Below are positions 41,370 to 49,958 of a stretch of DNA of 56,173 nt, piece by piece (the stretch's first letter is position 1; each line of letters starts with the position of its first letter). Position numbers and translations under genes: made by a program. This DNA is from Oscillospiraceae bacterium (lineage in GTDB: Bacteria; Bacillota; Clostridia; Oscillospirales; Ruminococcaceae): positions 1-56,173 of the forward strand of contig JAFYQD010000001.1 of assembly GCA_017547245.1 (NCBI GenBank), read 5' to 3'. The notes under the pieces were generated by a model. That model was given only the letters and a program-made list of their open reading frames with translations, was not told where the DNA came from and searched no databases.

Positions 41370-42726
41370 AACCATCTTTGTTTGTTCACAGTGCGGCTGC
41401 CAACTGCCCAAATGGCAGGGGAGATGCCCCGACTGTGGTGAGTGGAACAGCATTGTTCAGGAAGAGCTTCAGGTTTCTTCGGCTGCATCAACACGCCGCG
41501 GCCCTTCTGTTATGATGGAAACACAACCCCTTAGTTCGGTTACAGCTGACGAGGGGCAGCGCCTTAAAACAGGAATAGGGGAGTTTGACCGTGTTTTGGG
41601 CGGAGGCATTGTTCCGGGCTCGGTGGTTCTTCTTTGCGGTGATCCCGGCATCGGCAAATCTACCATTCTGCTGCAGGTCTGCCATCATGTATGCCGTCAG
41701 AATAAGGTTTTGTATGTTTCGGGCGAAGAAAGCCTCCGTCAGATCAAGCTGCGAGCCAATCGCCTTGGAATAAATGGGGACGATCTGCTTCTTTCTGCGG
41801 CAACAGATGCTGCCACCATAGTGGAAAGCATTAAAGCTTTACAGCCCGACTTGGTTGTAATTGACTCGATTCAGACCATGAATCTTCAGGAAATCTCCTC
41901 GTCCTCGGGCAGCGTGACACAGGTTCGTGAATGTACCCAACAGTTTATTGCTGCGGCCAAATCCAGCGGTGTGCCTGTCTTTTTGGTTGGCCATGTAAAC
42001 AAGGATGGCGGCATTGCAGGCCCCAAGGTTTTGGAACACATGGTGGATACTGTTCTTTATTTTGAAGGGGACAGAAACCTCTCCTACCGTATTCTCAGAG
42101 CAATCAAGAACCGATTTGGTTCCACCAATGAGATTGGTGTGTTTGAAATGGGATCTGTGGGCCTTTCCGAGGTAGAGAATCCTTCGAAAATGTTGTTGGA
42201 AGGCCGTCCCGAGGGTGTTTCGGGAACTTGTGTGGTCAGTCTTTTGGAAGGTACAAGACCAATTTTGGCCGAAGTTCAGGCGCTGGTTGCCAAGAGTGCG
42301 CTGAATGCCCCAAGAAGAGTGACCACAGGCTTTGATTTTAACAGAACAAACCTGTTGCTTGCCGTTCTTGAAAAACGTGCAGGTTTTCGCTTTGGCACTT
42401 TGGATGCCTATATAAATGTGGCCGGTGGTTTGCGTATAGACGAACCTGCTGCCGATTTGGCGGTTGCCATGGCTTTGATATCCAATTTGTTAGACAAACC
42501 TTTGCCCACCGATGCTGTAGCCTTTGGCGAACTGGGCTTAACAGGAGAAATACGTGCCGTTTCTCAGCCCCAACAGCGCATCAACGAAGCATATCGCCTC
42601 GGTTTGCGTACCTTTATTCTGCCTAAACAGAACCTGAACACAGTCAAGCAATCGGAATTTCCCGATGCAATTTTCTATCCCGTTACCAATCTTTCTCAGG
42701 CATTGAATCTATTTTCAAAAAATTAA
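41353..42726 (+). CDS. radA: DNA repair protein RadA (Sms)
   Basis: A 457-residue RecA-like branch-migration helicase. It has an N-terminal C4 zinc finger (CSQCGCQLPKW...CPDCGEW), Walker A CGDPGIGKST near 95-104, the RadA-specific KNRFGSTNE motif near 255, and a C-terminal Lon-like domain with GGLRIDEPAADLA. It acts in recombination-dependent repair. CAGGAGG precedes the ATG. It ends at a strong terminator. Confidence 0.97.
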   Translation: MAIKSKTIFVCSQCGCQLPKWQGRCPDCGEWNSIVQEELQVSSAASTRRGPSVMMETQPLSSVTADEGQRLKTGIGEFDRVLGGGIVPGSVVLLCGDPGIGKSTILLQVCHHVCRQNKVLYVSGEESLRQIKLRANRLGINGDDLLLSAATDAATIVESIKALQPDLVVIDSIQTMNLQEISSSSGSVTQVRECTQQFIAAAKSSGVPVFLVGHVNKDGGIAGPKVLEHMVDTVLYFEGDRNLSYRILRAIKNRFGSTNEIGVFEMGSVGLSEVENPSKMLLEGRPEGVSGTCVVSLLEGTRPILAEVQALVAKSALNAPRRVTTGFDFNRTNLLLAVLEKRAGFRFGTLDAYINVAGGLRIDEPAADLAVAMALISNLLDKPLPTDAVAFGELGLTGEIRAVSQPQQRINEAYRLGLRTFILPKQNLNTVKQSEFPDAIFYPVTNLSQALNLFSKN

Positions 42727-42747
42727 CCAAATCAATCTCATAAAAAG

Positions 42748-42799
42748 AAAGTTGTCCGCCAAAATACAGATGTGATTATCTGTGTTTGGCGGACTTTTC
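42748..42799 (+). terminator. Terminator after radA
   Basis: A long stem (GTCCGCCAAA with inner ACAGAT / ATCTGT then TTTGGCGGAC) is followed by TTTTCT. It overlaps the start of the next reading frame region. Confidence 0.85.
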
Positions 42800-42817
42800 T
42801 ATTTCGAGGTGATGGTT

Positions 42818-43864
42818 TTGGGAAGAAAAATGAGGTGTTTTTTCATGTTGTTTGGGGTAATGGTATGGGCTGTTTCGGGTTATTTGCCTAAGATGTTCTT
42901 TCGTTCGGTTTCAACGGCAGAGGTTATTTTACCGGTTACATCCATAAACACGCCTTATGTGGTTGGCACCGGCGTTTTGCAGACAGCAAACCTGAAAGAG
43001 CGGTATGCAACCAGCTCTTTGATGGTGGAAGAGGTGTATGTGTGGAGGGGAGAGCAGGTAGAAAAAGGCGATGTAATTGCCAGAATTGATGTGGAAACAT
43101 CTCTTTCGGTTACCAATAATACCTCACCAGCAGAGATTACTGCTGAAGACATGGCTTCTTATCGAAAACTGGCGGAACAATATGGATATGAAGAAGAATT
43201 ATCACAATATTTAAGTAAGATGCAGCAGACAGAATCACCACAGGAAGCCCTTGAAATAGCTGAATTCATCTATGCAGAAGAAAGCGGAAAGATTCTTGAG
43301 CAAAATTTGCGTCCGGGAAAGCTTTGCAGCGCGGGGGAAAGGATCTATTCCATCGATACCAACGAAGGAAAAATGGCTAAAATTGAAGTCAGTGAAAATG
43401 ATATTACAAAGGTAAGCTTAGGAAATCGTGTTATTCTCAACGGAGCAGGATTGGGCGGAGAAAACTATTATGGTGTCGTTTCTGAAATTTCTCCGACAGC
43501 GACAACCAAGAAAGACTTGATAAGTCAGACAACAACGGTTGATGTGATGGTAGATCTTTTGGACGTTGATAATAATTTTCGTCCGGGTTTGACCGTTACC
43601 GCACAAATAGCCACAGGGGATACATCAGAAATGGTGCTGTTACCTTATGAAACAGTTTCTCAGGATGAAAACAACCGTGAATTCATCTATCAAATAGAGC
43701 AGGGGAGTCCGGTCAAAAAGTATGTAACGGTGAAAAATGAACTGACAGACCATATTGAGATTTCCCCCGATATTGATTTGTCTCAGCCTGTTTTACTAAA
43801 TGCGGAAGGTTTTGATGGCTCAAAAAGAATAAAAATGGAATACCGGGGAGAATGGTATGGCTGA
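42818..43864 (+). CDS. HlyD/MacA-like membrane adaptor
   Basis: About 348 residues. An N-terminal membrane helix is followed by a lipoyl-like segment (VVGTGVLQTANLKERYATSSLMVEEVYVWRGEQVEKGDVIARID), a short helical insert (about 95-155), and a beta-barrel with LRPGLTVTAQI and a C-terminal MP domain. This matches adaptors of MacAB-type ABC exporters. The permease is encoded next, overlapping by 8 bp. GAGGTGAT fits the TTG at 42818; the ATGs at 42812 or 42830 are alternatives. The region appears AT-richer than its neighbours. Confidence 0.78.
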   Translation: MGRKMRCFFMLFGVMVWAVSGYLPKMFFRSVSTAEVILPVTSINTPYVVGTGVLQTANLKERYATSSLMVEEVYVWRGEQVEKGDVIARIDVETSLSVTNNTSPAEITAEDMASYRKLAEQYGYEEELSQYLSKMQQTESPQEALEIAEFIYAEESGKILEQNLRPGKLCSAGERIYSIDTNEGKMAKIEVSENDITKVSLGNRVILNGAGLGGENYYGVVSEISPTATTKKDLISQTTTVDVMVDLLDVDNNFRPGLTVTAQIATGDTSEMVLLPYETVSQDENNREFIYQIEQGSPVKKYVTVKNELTDHIEISPDIDLSQPVLLNAEGFDGSKRIKMEYRGEWYG

Positions 43865-45038
43865 TTTATTGTATGGATGTTTTGTTTCTCTTTGCAGAAA
43901 AGGCAAACGAACACTTTTAACATCAATCAGTATTGCAATTGGAGTGTGTTCGGTTATTTTAATCTCTTCTTTGGGGTCAACAGGAATAGAAATGATCAAT
44001 GAAGAGGTAAAACATTTGGGGTTAAACGGAATTGTAGTATCTTCAGACAGCAAAGTATCAGATTTTCGGCTTACCGACAAAGAAGTGGAAGCAATTTTGA
44101 AGATAGAAGAGATAAATGGTGCCGCAGGAATGAGTATCAACACAGGGTTGGTAAGAATGCATGGGCTGATTTCCAATGCAGTGGTGTGGGGTGTGGGGCC
44201 CGATTATCAACAGGTGATGAGCATACCCCTCAAGTACGGCAGATATTTTGGATCAGACGATATATCAGACAGCGAAATGGTGTGCTTGTTGGATATTCAA
44301 AGCGCAAAAGAGTTCTATAAACGGGGAAACATTGTGGGTAAACAGCTATCCTTGGAATATGCGAACAAAAGATATAACTTTGAGATTGTTGGAATCGTGG
44401 AAGCCGGCGGACAGGGAATACAGGGTGCCTTGGGCGATTATTTGCCCACTTTTTTATATATTCCGGCAACAACAATGCAAAATATTACCGGAAAAGCCGG
44501 ATACAGCCAGATTTCGGTCGATACAGCACAAAATGCATCGGTAGACATGACCAAAATCCTTGAATTAACCGAAAAAACATCAGGAATCTATGGTATATTT
44601 ACAATTGATAATTTGTCAGAACAGAACAAACGTTTAACAGATATGCTTAACGGAGTTTCATTGACGTTAAGTTTGATTGCAGGCATTTCACTGGTTGTTG
44701 CTGCGGTTGGCACAATGACCATTATGATGTCTTCGGTAAAAGAACGCACCAAAGAAATTGGAATAAAGAAATCAATTGGTGCCAGCAACAAACGAATCAT
44801 GTCAGAATTTCTTTTGGAATCGATCATGATATCTTGTTTGGGTACGTTGTTTGGAGTAATTGTTTCGGTTAGTCTGATTTTGTTGGCAGGGAAGTCTTTT
44901 CAGGGAATTTCTGTTGTAATCAATGGTATTGGACTTGCTGCAATAATTTGTATTGGATTGGGAGCAATTTTTGGAATGATTCCGGCATACCAGGCTGCAA
45001 AGCTGAATCCAATAGATTCGCTGCGTAGTGATAGTTGA
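43857..45038 (+). CDS. FtsX/MacB-type ABC transporter permease
   Basis: A 393-residue permease with one N-terminal transmembrane helix, a large extracytoplasmic MacB-PCD domain (about 45-260) and three C-terminal helices. The cytoplasmic motif VKERTKEIGIKKSIGASNKRI is the signature of MacB/LolC-like permeases. It pairs with the adaptor encoded upstream. The ATP-binding subunit expected for such a system is absent from the window. Exported substrate could be a lipid, peptide or drug; nothing in the sequence decides this. Confidence 0.88.
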   Translation: MADLLYGCFVSLCRKGKRTLLTSISIAIGVCSVILISSLGSTGIEMINEEVKHLGLNGIVVSSDSKVSDFRLTDKEVEAILKIEEINGAAGMSINTGLVRMHGLISNAVVWGVGPDYQQVMSIPLKYGRYFGSDDISDSEMVCLLDIQSAKEFYKRGNIVGKQLSLEYANKRYNFEIVGIVEAGGQGIQGALGDYLPTFLYIPATTMQNITGKAGYSQISVDTAQNASVDMTKILELTEKTSGIYGIFTIDNLSEQNKRLTDMLNGVSLTLSLIAGISLVVAAVGTMTIMMSSVKERTKEIGIKKSIGASNKRIMSEFLLESIMISCLGTLFGVIVSVSLILLAGKSFQGISVVINGIGLAAIICIGLGAIFGMIPAYQAAKLNPIDSLRSDS

Positions 45039-45039
45039 A

Positions 45040-45078
45040 AAAAGCCGTTCCGATTTATGGTCGGGATGGCTTTTTGTA
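45040..45078 (+). terminator. Terminator after the permease gene
   Basis: A stem AAAAAGCC...GGCTTTTT with an inner ATCCCGA/TCCGA-like pairing is followed by a T run. Confidence 0.85.
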
Positions 45079-45081
45079 ATA

Positions 45082-45110
45082 TTGACATTTCAGGGGAAGT
45101 GGTATATTAT
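45082..45110 (+). promoter_or_regulatory. Upstream promoter of the xerD-like gene
   Basis: TTGACA at 45082-45087 and TATTAT at 45105-45110 are separated by 17 bases. A second extended -10 (TGGTATAAT, 45176-45184) lies nearer the gene. Confidence 0.7.
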
Positions 45111-45119
45111 TTTGATATA

Positions 45120-45151
45120 CTATTTCGCTAAATGAAAATTTAGCGAAATAG
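45120..45151 (+). repeat. 14-bp perfect inverted repeat in the xerD leader
   Basis: CTATTTCGCTAAAT, a GAAA loop, then its exact complement lie 10 bases after the promoter -10. They may be an operator for a dimeric repressor or an RNA hairpin; there is no T run, so it is not a terminator. Confidence 0.8.
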
Positions 45152-45225
45152 AGGGAGGCGTTTTTGAGAAAAGTATGGTATAATATCAATTAAGAAACGC
45201 CTAAGCTTGCAGCGAGGTATTTATT

Positions 45226-46236
45226 ATGGCACAGATAATCAAAACAGATTTTTCAGATTGCCCACAGATTGCACAGGACTTTCTCTTTTATATGATGACC
45301 ATCAAAGGTCGTTCTGTGCGCACTGTTGAAGCTTATCATGTGGATCTCAGACTCTACTTTAGATATCTGAAATGTATTAAGGTTCTGCGCAGCTTTTCGG
45401 ATGACATTGAAAGTTTGCGCTGTGATGATTTGGATCCCAACATCATTCTGTCGGCATCGCTGTCTGATGCTTATGCGTATCTGCATTATTTGCAGCAACA
45501 ACGTGACAACAGCGCTGCAACACGTTCACGCAAGGTTTCTGCCTTAAAATCTTTTTATAAGTACCTGAATACCAAAACAACACTGCTAAAAGAAAATCCT
45601 TTAAAGGATCTTGAGGTTCCGTCGCTTAAGAAATCTATGCCCAAATACCTTACATTGGAACAATCCATCCAGCTGTTATCGGTTGTTGATGGGCCGCATC
45701 GGGCGCGTGATTACTGCATTATCACGTTGCTTCTTAATTGTGGAATGCGCTTATCTGAGCTTGTGGGCATCAATTTGCAGGATATTCGCGAAGATACCAT
45801 TAAACTGCTTGGTAAAGGCAACAAAGAACGCATCATTTATATCAATCAGGCCTGTAAAACAGCCATAGAAGACTATTTGCGTGTGCGTGAAACACCAATT
45901 AAGGAAGCTGATAAGCACGCATTGTTGCTTTCGGGACGCAATACACGCCTTACAGGACGCCGTGTTGAGCAGATTGTAGAAGAAAATTTGAAGAAAGCCG
46001 GCCTTTCCGGTATGGGATTTTCGCCCCATAAGCTGCGTCATACAGCCGCTACATTGATGTACCAGCATGGCAATGTTGATATCAGAGTCTTAAAAGAGCT
46101 TCTTGGCCACGCAAATTTGGGTACGACTGAAATTTACACCCATGTTTCCAATGAACAGCTGGAAAAAGCCGCTACAGCTTCTCCCCTTTCTGATATGAAA
46201 CCGGTAAGGAAGAAAAAGATCGATTCGGAAGATTGA
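45226..46236 (+). CDS. Tyrosine recombinase, XerD/XerC family
   Basis: A 336-residue site-specific recombinase. It has an N-terminal SAM-like core-binding domain (about 15-125) and a catalytic domain with Arg in CGMRLSELVG, Lys in GKGNKERIIYI, HKLRHTAATL, LLGHANLGTTEIYTH (His and nucleophile Tyr). The C-terminus has a 20-residue basic/acidic extension beyond typical XerD. The likely role is chromosome dimer resolution at a dif site, but no dif was located here. A structured leader precedes it. Confidence 0.88.
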   Translation: MAQIIKTDFSDCPQIAQDFLFYMMTIKGRSVRTVEAYHVDLRLYFRYLKCIKVLRSFSDDIESLRCDDLDPNIILSASLSDAYAYLHYLQQQRDNSAATRSRKVSALKSFYKYLNTKTTLLKENPLKDLEVPSLKKSMPKYLTLEQSIQLLSVVDGPHRARDYCIITLLLNCGMRLSELVGINLQDIREDTIKLLGKGNKERIIYINQACKTAIEDYLRVRETPIKEADKHALLLSGRNTRLTGRRVEQIVEENLKKAGLSGMGFSPHKLRHTAATLMYQHGNVDIRVLKELLGHANLGTTEIYTHVSNEQLEKAATASPLSDMKPVRKKKIDSED

Positions 46237-46237
46237 G

Positions 46238-46834
46238 TTAAATAAGAGGTAATTTGACCCTGAAAAAGGTGAAAATGAGTGCGCAAACCGATAAAATGAC
46301 TGTAATGCAAAATAACTTTACAGCACTGTTTTTTGCACTGTTTAAGCCATTTTTGCGTTGTTTTGATCCACTTATTGTTCTAAGCATTCGCTTGGAGTCT
46401 TGTATGACCATTTCTGCCTGGTAAATATAACAGCAAGACGTTAAAAAGCAATATACAATCAGCGTGATCATTGTCAGCATCATGTTTTCGGTGGTTTTTA
46501 CGCTCATTGCGGCCACAGTCAGGCAGGTTCCAATGCCCATACCGTAACATAACAGGAAAACCCCAGCAAATGGCAAAGCACATATTGAGAAAACACATAA
46601 CTCCAGTATTAGTTCCAATGCAAAATTTGTGCTGAAAAGTGATACATAAGATTGGAAAAACCCAGTGTCTGAGGTGTTTATCCCATCCATAATAATTTGC
46701 CGAACAATCTGCCAAAGCTCTGCAGACAGCCATTTGAAGCTGTTTCGACCAATCATCAGGCCAAAGGCGAAACATGCAAGAAAGAATATTCTTTCTTTGT
46801 TTAGGATTCTTCTTTTTACAATGGTTGTCCGCAT
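46238..46834 (-). CDS. spoIIM: Stage II sporulation protein M
   Basis: A 198-residue membrane protein with about five hydrophobic helices and the SpoIIM/DUF95 signature region FSTNFALELILELCVFSICALPFAGVFLLCYGMGIG. SpoIIM acts with SpoIID and SpoIIP in peptidoglycan remodelling during engulfment. It is convergent with the xerD-like gene (1 bp apart) and lacks a visible terminator. The long C-terminal part is basic. Confidence 0.9.
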   Translation of the reverse strand: MRTTIVKRRILNKERIFFLACFAFGLMIGRNSFKWLSAELWQIVRQIIMDGINTSDTGFFQSYVSLFSTNFALELILELCVFSICALPFAGVFLLCYGMGIGTCLTVAAMSVKTTENMMLTMITLIVYCFLTSCCYIYQAEMVIQDSKRMLRTISGSKQRKNGLNSAKNSAVKLFCITVILSVCALIFTFFRVKLPLI

Positions 46835-46861
46835 ACTGTATCAAGCATCCTTTTTAAAAAA

Positions 46862-46905
46862 TGAAAAACCACCTGTTCAATCCTATTGCACAGGTGGTTT
46901 TTTTA
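46862..46905 (-). terminator. Terminator between proC and spoIIM
   Basis: A 10-bp stem ACCACCTGT/ACAGGTGGT is flanked by A and T runs. It ends proC on the minus strand. Confidence 0.8.
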
Positions 46906-46914
46906 TGCAAGGTT

Positions 46915-47715
46915 TTATTTACCCAGTTCGTATGCTCGTTTTGTGGTGGCATCATAACAATTGATCAGTGTCTGGTCAAAGTTTCCTTCATCCAAAGCAT
47001 GCAGACCTTCAAAGGTGGCTCCTTTGGGAGATGTAACCATATCAATCAGCTGCTGATGAGACATACCGGTTTCCATCATCATGTGGGCGGAGCCGATCAA
47101 AGCCTGGCAAAACAGCCTGTTGGCACACTCGGCATCAATACCAAGCGAAACAGCATGCTCGCAGATTACCTTGGCAAAACGATAAATATAGGCTGGGCTG
47201 CTGCCGTTCAGTGTGATTACTTCATTCATCAGGCTGTTGTCGATTTCCTCCACAAGGCCGGCGGAAGAAAACAGCGATTTTGCAAAGTCAAATTCTTGGT
47301 CAGTGGTGGGTGCTACACGGCTGACGGCAACCGAGCCCTGACCAATCAGCAAAGGTGTGTTGGGCATAACCTGAACGACCTTACAGGTTTTTCCCACCTG
47401 TTCATTGATATATGTGGGAGAAATTCCTGCGGCGATGGAAACAAAAACAGTTTGATCTGTTACTTCGTTTTTAATTTGAGGAAGCACTTCATCAAAGTTC
47501 TGAGGTTTGATGGAAAGCAGTACATATTTGCTGTGTTTTACAACCTCTGCAGCATCCTTGCAGGCAATCAAACCTTTATGCGCATATTCTTTTACTTTTT
47601 CCTCAAAACGATCGTACACGCAAATTTCAGCGGGTTTCAGCAGGCCGGAGCCCAAAATACCCGAAATAATGGCACCTGCCATATTGCCTGTTCCGATAAC
47701 ACCCAGTTTTTCCAT
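46915..47715 (-). CDS. proC: Pyrroline-5-carboxylate reductase
   Basis: A 266-residue enzyme making proline from P5C with NAD(P)H. The N-terminal Rossmann motif is GTGNMAGAIISG, the mid-region has VMPNTPLLIGQGSVA near 117-131, and the C-terminal ProC signature is SPKGATFEGLHALD near 230-243. AAAAGAGG lies 8 bases before the ATG at 47715; the in-frame ATG at 47721 lies too close to it. Monocistronic. Confidence 0.97.
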   Translation of the reverse strand: MEKLGVIGTGNMAGAIISGILGSGLLKPAEICVYDRFEEKVKEYAHKGLIACKDAAEVVKHSKYVLLSIKPQNFDEVLPQIKNEVTDQTVFVSIAAGISPTYINEQVGKTCKVVQVMPNTPLLIGQGSVAVSRVAPTTDQEFDFAKSLFSSAGLVEEIDNSLMNEVITLNGSSPAYIYRFAKVICEHAVSLGIDAECANRLFCQALIGSAHMMMETGMSHQQLIDMVTSPKGATFEGLHALDEGNFDQTLINCYDATTKRAYELGK

Positions 47716-47776
47716 ATCCATCCTCTTTTCACAACGGCTATTTTATTCATTATACCATATATGCACTGTGTTTTCA

Positions 47777-48181
47777 TCAGCGTCTGTAGTTTACCCCAAA
47801 TATTCCGCCTATCATTCCTGCTGTTATCATCATAAGTGCTTTGGATAAAGCGCCCATACCCAAAACTGGTTCGGGATAAAGAAAGCTTGAGAATAATAGT
47901 CCAATGAACAACATGCTTGCGCAAATTCCGCCCCACAGCATACCCTGCTGGTTCATTATTCTTGCACAGATAAAACCCGAAACAATGCAGCCAACCAAAA
48001 GAATGACAACGCTTATCGGCAGGAATAATTCCAAAGGCAAATCTTTGACCGAAAAAAGAAACGAGAAAGAAAACAGCAGTATGGCAGCTATGCCGGAACC
48101 GCATAGGTCTGCAATGGCAATAGATTTGAGTTTGAAATGCTGTTCGTTTCTTTGAAGGGCTCTTCCCTTTTTATTTTTCAT
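47777..48181 (-). CDS. TIGR04086-like four-helix membrane protein
   Basis: A 134-residue membrane protein with four hydrophobic segments (about 28-48, 55-75, 83-105 and 113-130) and a basic N-terminus. It resembles the TIGR04086 family found next to yajC and tgt in Clostridia. No function is established. The ATG at 48181 has AAAAAGGGG upstream; the frame upstream extends into yajC without another ribosome site. Confidence 0.7.
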   Translation of the reverse strand: MKNKKGRALQRNEQHFKLKSIAIADLCGSGIAAILLFSFSFLFSVKDLPLELFLPISVVILLVGCIVSGFICARIMNQQGMLWGGICASMLFIGLLFSSFLYPEPVLGMGALSKALMMITAGMIGGIFGVNYRR

Positions 48182-48199
48182 GCACACACCCCTTTTTTG

Positions 48200-48247
48200 C
48201 AAAGAAAAAGAGGAAATCCTGTTTAGGATTTCCTCTTTGTTTTCTGT
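48200..48247 (-). terminator. Terminator after yajC
   Basis: A 13-bp stem AAAGAGGAAATCC/GGATTTCCTCTTT with a short loop is followed by a T run on the minus strand. Confidence 0.85.
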
Positions 48248-48281
48248 TAAATTGAATATGCGCCGATGAAGTAATCTATGC

Positions 48282-48602
48282 TTACTTCTTGGAAGCTTCG
48301 TGAGCGGTGTTGTTCTGCTGAACAGCCCAGCGAGCCAGACGAATCTTGCAGCGGTCGCCGCCGGTTTCGATAACCAGCATATCTTCACGAATGCTTACTA
48401 CGGTGCCGATAATGCCGCCGATGGTAACGATTTCATCGCCTACTTCGATGGAAGAACGCATCTGCTGGGTTTCCTTATCGCGCTTGCGCTGGGGACGAAT
48501 CAGGAAGAAGTAGAAGAAAACAATGATGAGAACCAGGGGCAGGAAAGAAGTGAGCATACCGCCGGTAGAATCAGCAGCAGCATCGGTCAGAATCTGAAAC
48601 AT
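48282..48602 (-). CDS. yajC: Preprotein translocase subunit YajC
   Basis: A 106-residue single-pass protein. The N-terminal transmembrane helix (about 14-35) is followed by the YajC signature FFLIRPQRKRDKE and EIVTIGGIIGTVVSI. YajC associates with SecDF. The C-terminal 30 residues extend past the core domain. It lies in the usual tgt-yajC order on the minus strand. Confidence 0.95.
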   Translation of the reverse strand: MFQILTDAAADSTGGMLTSFLPLVLIIVFFYFFLIRPQRKRDKETQQMRSSIEVGDEIVTIGGIIGTVVSIREDMLVIETGGDRCKIRLARWAVQQNNTAHEASKK

Positions 48603-48690
48603 AATTAATTACCTCCGAAAAATAGATACAAGAAGTATTATACCGTTTGAAGTCGCTATTTGCAAGCAATTCAAAGTGTTTTTACAAATT

Positions 48691-49821
48691 TTAGATGCGT
48701 TTGCCCAAAATGGGAACCATTTCTTCGCGGAACTGCTGGAATGTACCGTTTTCCAGCTCCTCACGGATGCGTTCCATCAGGGTGTTGTAGAACCAAAGGT
48801 TGTGCATAACGGTAAGACGCTGACCCAGCATTTCGCCCGATTTCAGCAAATGACGCAGATATGCACGGGAATGGTTGCGGCATACGGGACACTGGCACTG
48901 CTCGTCCGCAGGAAGCATATCACGCTCATATTTTGCGTTGTTCAGATTGATGATACCCTTCCAGGTAAACAGATGTCCGTGACGGGCATTACGGCTGGGC
49001 ATTACACAGTCAAACAGGTCAACGCCACGTGCTACGCCTTCAATAATATTGACAGGAGTGCCTACGCCCATCAGATAGCGGGGCTTATCTTCGGGCATAA
49101 AGGGTTCTACCACATCAATAATGCGGTACATTTCTTCGTGGGTTTCCCCCACTGCCAAACCGCCAATGGCATAACCGTCCAGATCAAGCTTGGCAATTTC
49201 CTTCATATGTTCGGCACGCAGGTCATCAAAGGTGCAGCCCTGATTGATGCCAAACAACAGCTGGTTTTTGTTGATGGTATTTTCCAGGGAATTGAGTCGC
49301 TTCATTTCTGCCTGGCAGCGCTGCAGCCAACGGGTGGTACGTGCTACTGACTTCTTGGCATATTCATAGGTGGCGGGGTTCTCTACACATTCGTCAAAGG
49401 CCATGGCAATGGTGGATGCCAGATGGGACTGAATCCGCATGCTTTCTTCAGGACCCATAAAAATGCGTTTGCCGTCCACATGGGACTGAAAATGAACGCC
49501 CTCTTCCTTGATTTTACGCAGCGAGGCCAACGAGAACACCTGGAATCCGCCGCTGTCGGTAAGGATGGGACGGTTCCAGCCTGTAAACTTGTGCAGGCCA
49601 CCCATGTCGTAAACCACATCATCGCCGGGACGAACATGAAGATGGTAGGTATTGCAAAGCATAACCTGACACTTCAGGTCTTCCAGGTCAAAGGCAGAAA
49701 TACCGCCCTTGATTGCGGCAGAGGTGGCAACATTCATAAAAGCAGGGGTTTGCACAGTGCCGTGTACCGTGGTGAATTCGCTGCGGCGTGCTTTTCCCTC
49801 TTTCTTCAGAACCTTAAACAT
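48691..49821 (-). CDS. tgt: Queuine tRNA-ribosyltransferase
   Basis: A 376-residue enzyme exchanging G34 for preQ1 in tRNAs for Asn, Asp, His and Tyr. Key motifs are DSGGFQVFSL near 88-97, GGLAVGE, the nucleophile Asp in DLFDCVMPSRNARHG near 260-275, and a C-terminal zinc site CQCPVC...H. AGGAG lies 8 bases before the ATG. It works upstream of QueA, encoded at 29.4 kb. Queuosine genes for preQ1 synthesis are not in the window. Confidence 0.97.
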   Translation of the reverse strand: MFKVLKKEGKARRSEFTTVHGTVQTPAFMNVATSAAIKGGISAFDLEDLKCQVMLCNTYHLHVRPGDDVVYDMGGLHKFTGWNRPILTDSGGFQVFSLASLRKIKEEGVHFQSHVDGKRIFMGPEESMRIQSHLASTIAMAFDECVENPATYEYAKKSVARTTRWLQRCQAEMKRLNSLENTINKNQLLFGINQGCTFDDLRAEHMKEIAKLDLDGYAIGGLAVGETHEEMYRIIDVVEPFMPEDKPRYLMGVGTPVNIIEGVARGVDLFDCVMPSRNARHGHLFTWKGIINLNNAKYERDMLPADEQCQCPVCRNHSRAYLRHLLKSGEMLGQRLTVMHNLWFYNTLMERIREELENGTFQQFREEMVPILGKRI

Positions 49822-49909
49822 TCCAAAACTCCTATCATAAAGCCGAAAAACACTCCGGCTGTTTTAGCTGAAACGATTATACCCTATCGCATAGTCTATT
49901 TCAAGGCAA

Positions 49910-49942
49910 GAGCCTCTGTCAGTATGTTATGACAGAGGCTCA
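49910..49942. other. Inverted repeat between tyrS and tgt
   Basis: A 12-bp GAGCCTCTGTCA/TGACAGAGGCTC stem with an 8-nt loop. The T run is poor on both strands, so it may terminate tyrS only weakly. Confidence 0.5.
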
Positions 49943-49958
49943 CTGAAAAACAGAAACT

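Noticed and set aside
49910-49942. Strong terminator between tyrS and tgt
   Set aside because: The stem is good but neither strand has a proper T run, so it is listed only as an inverted repeat.
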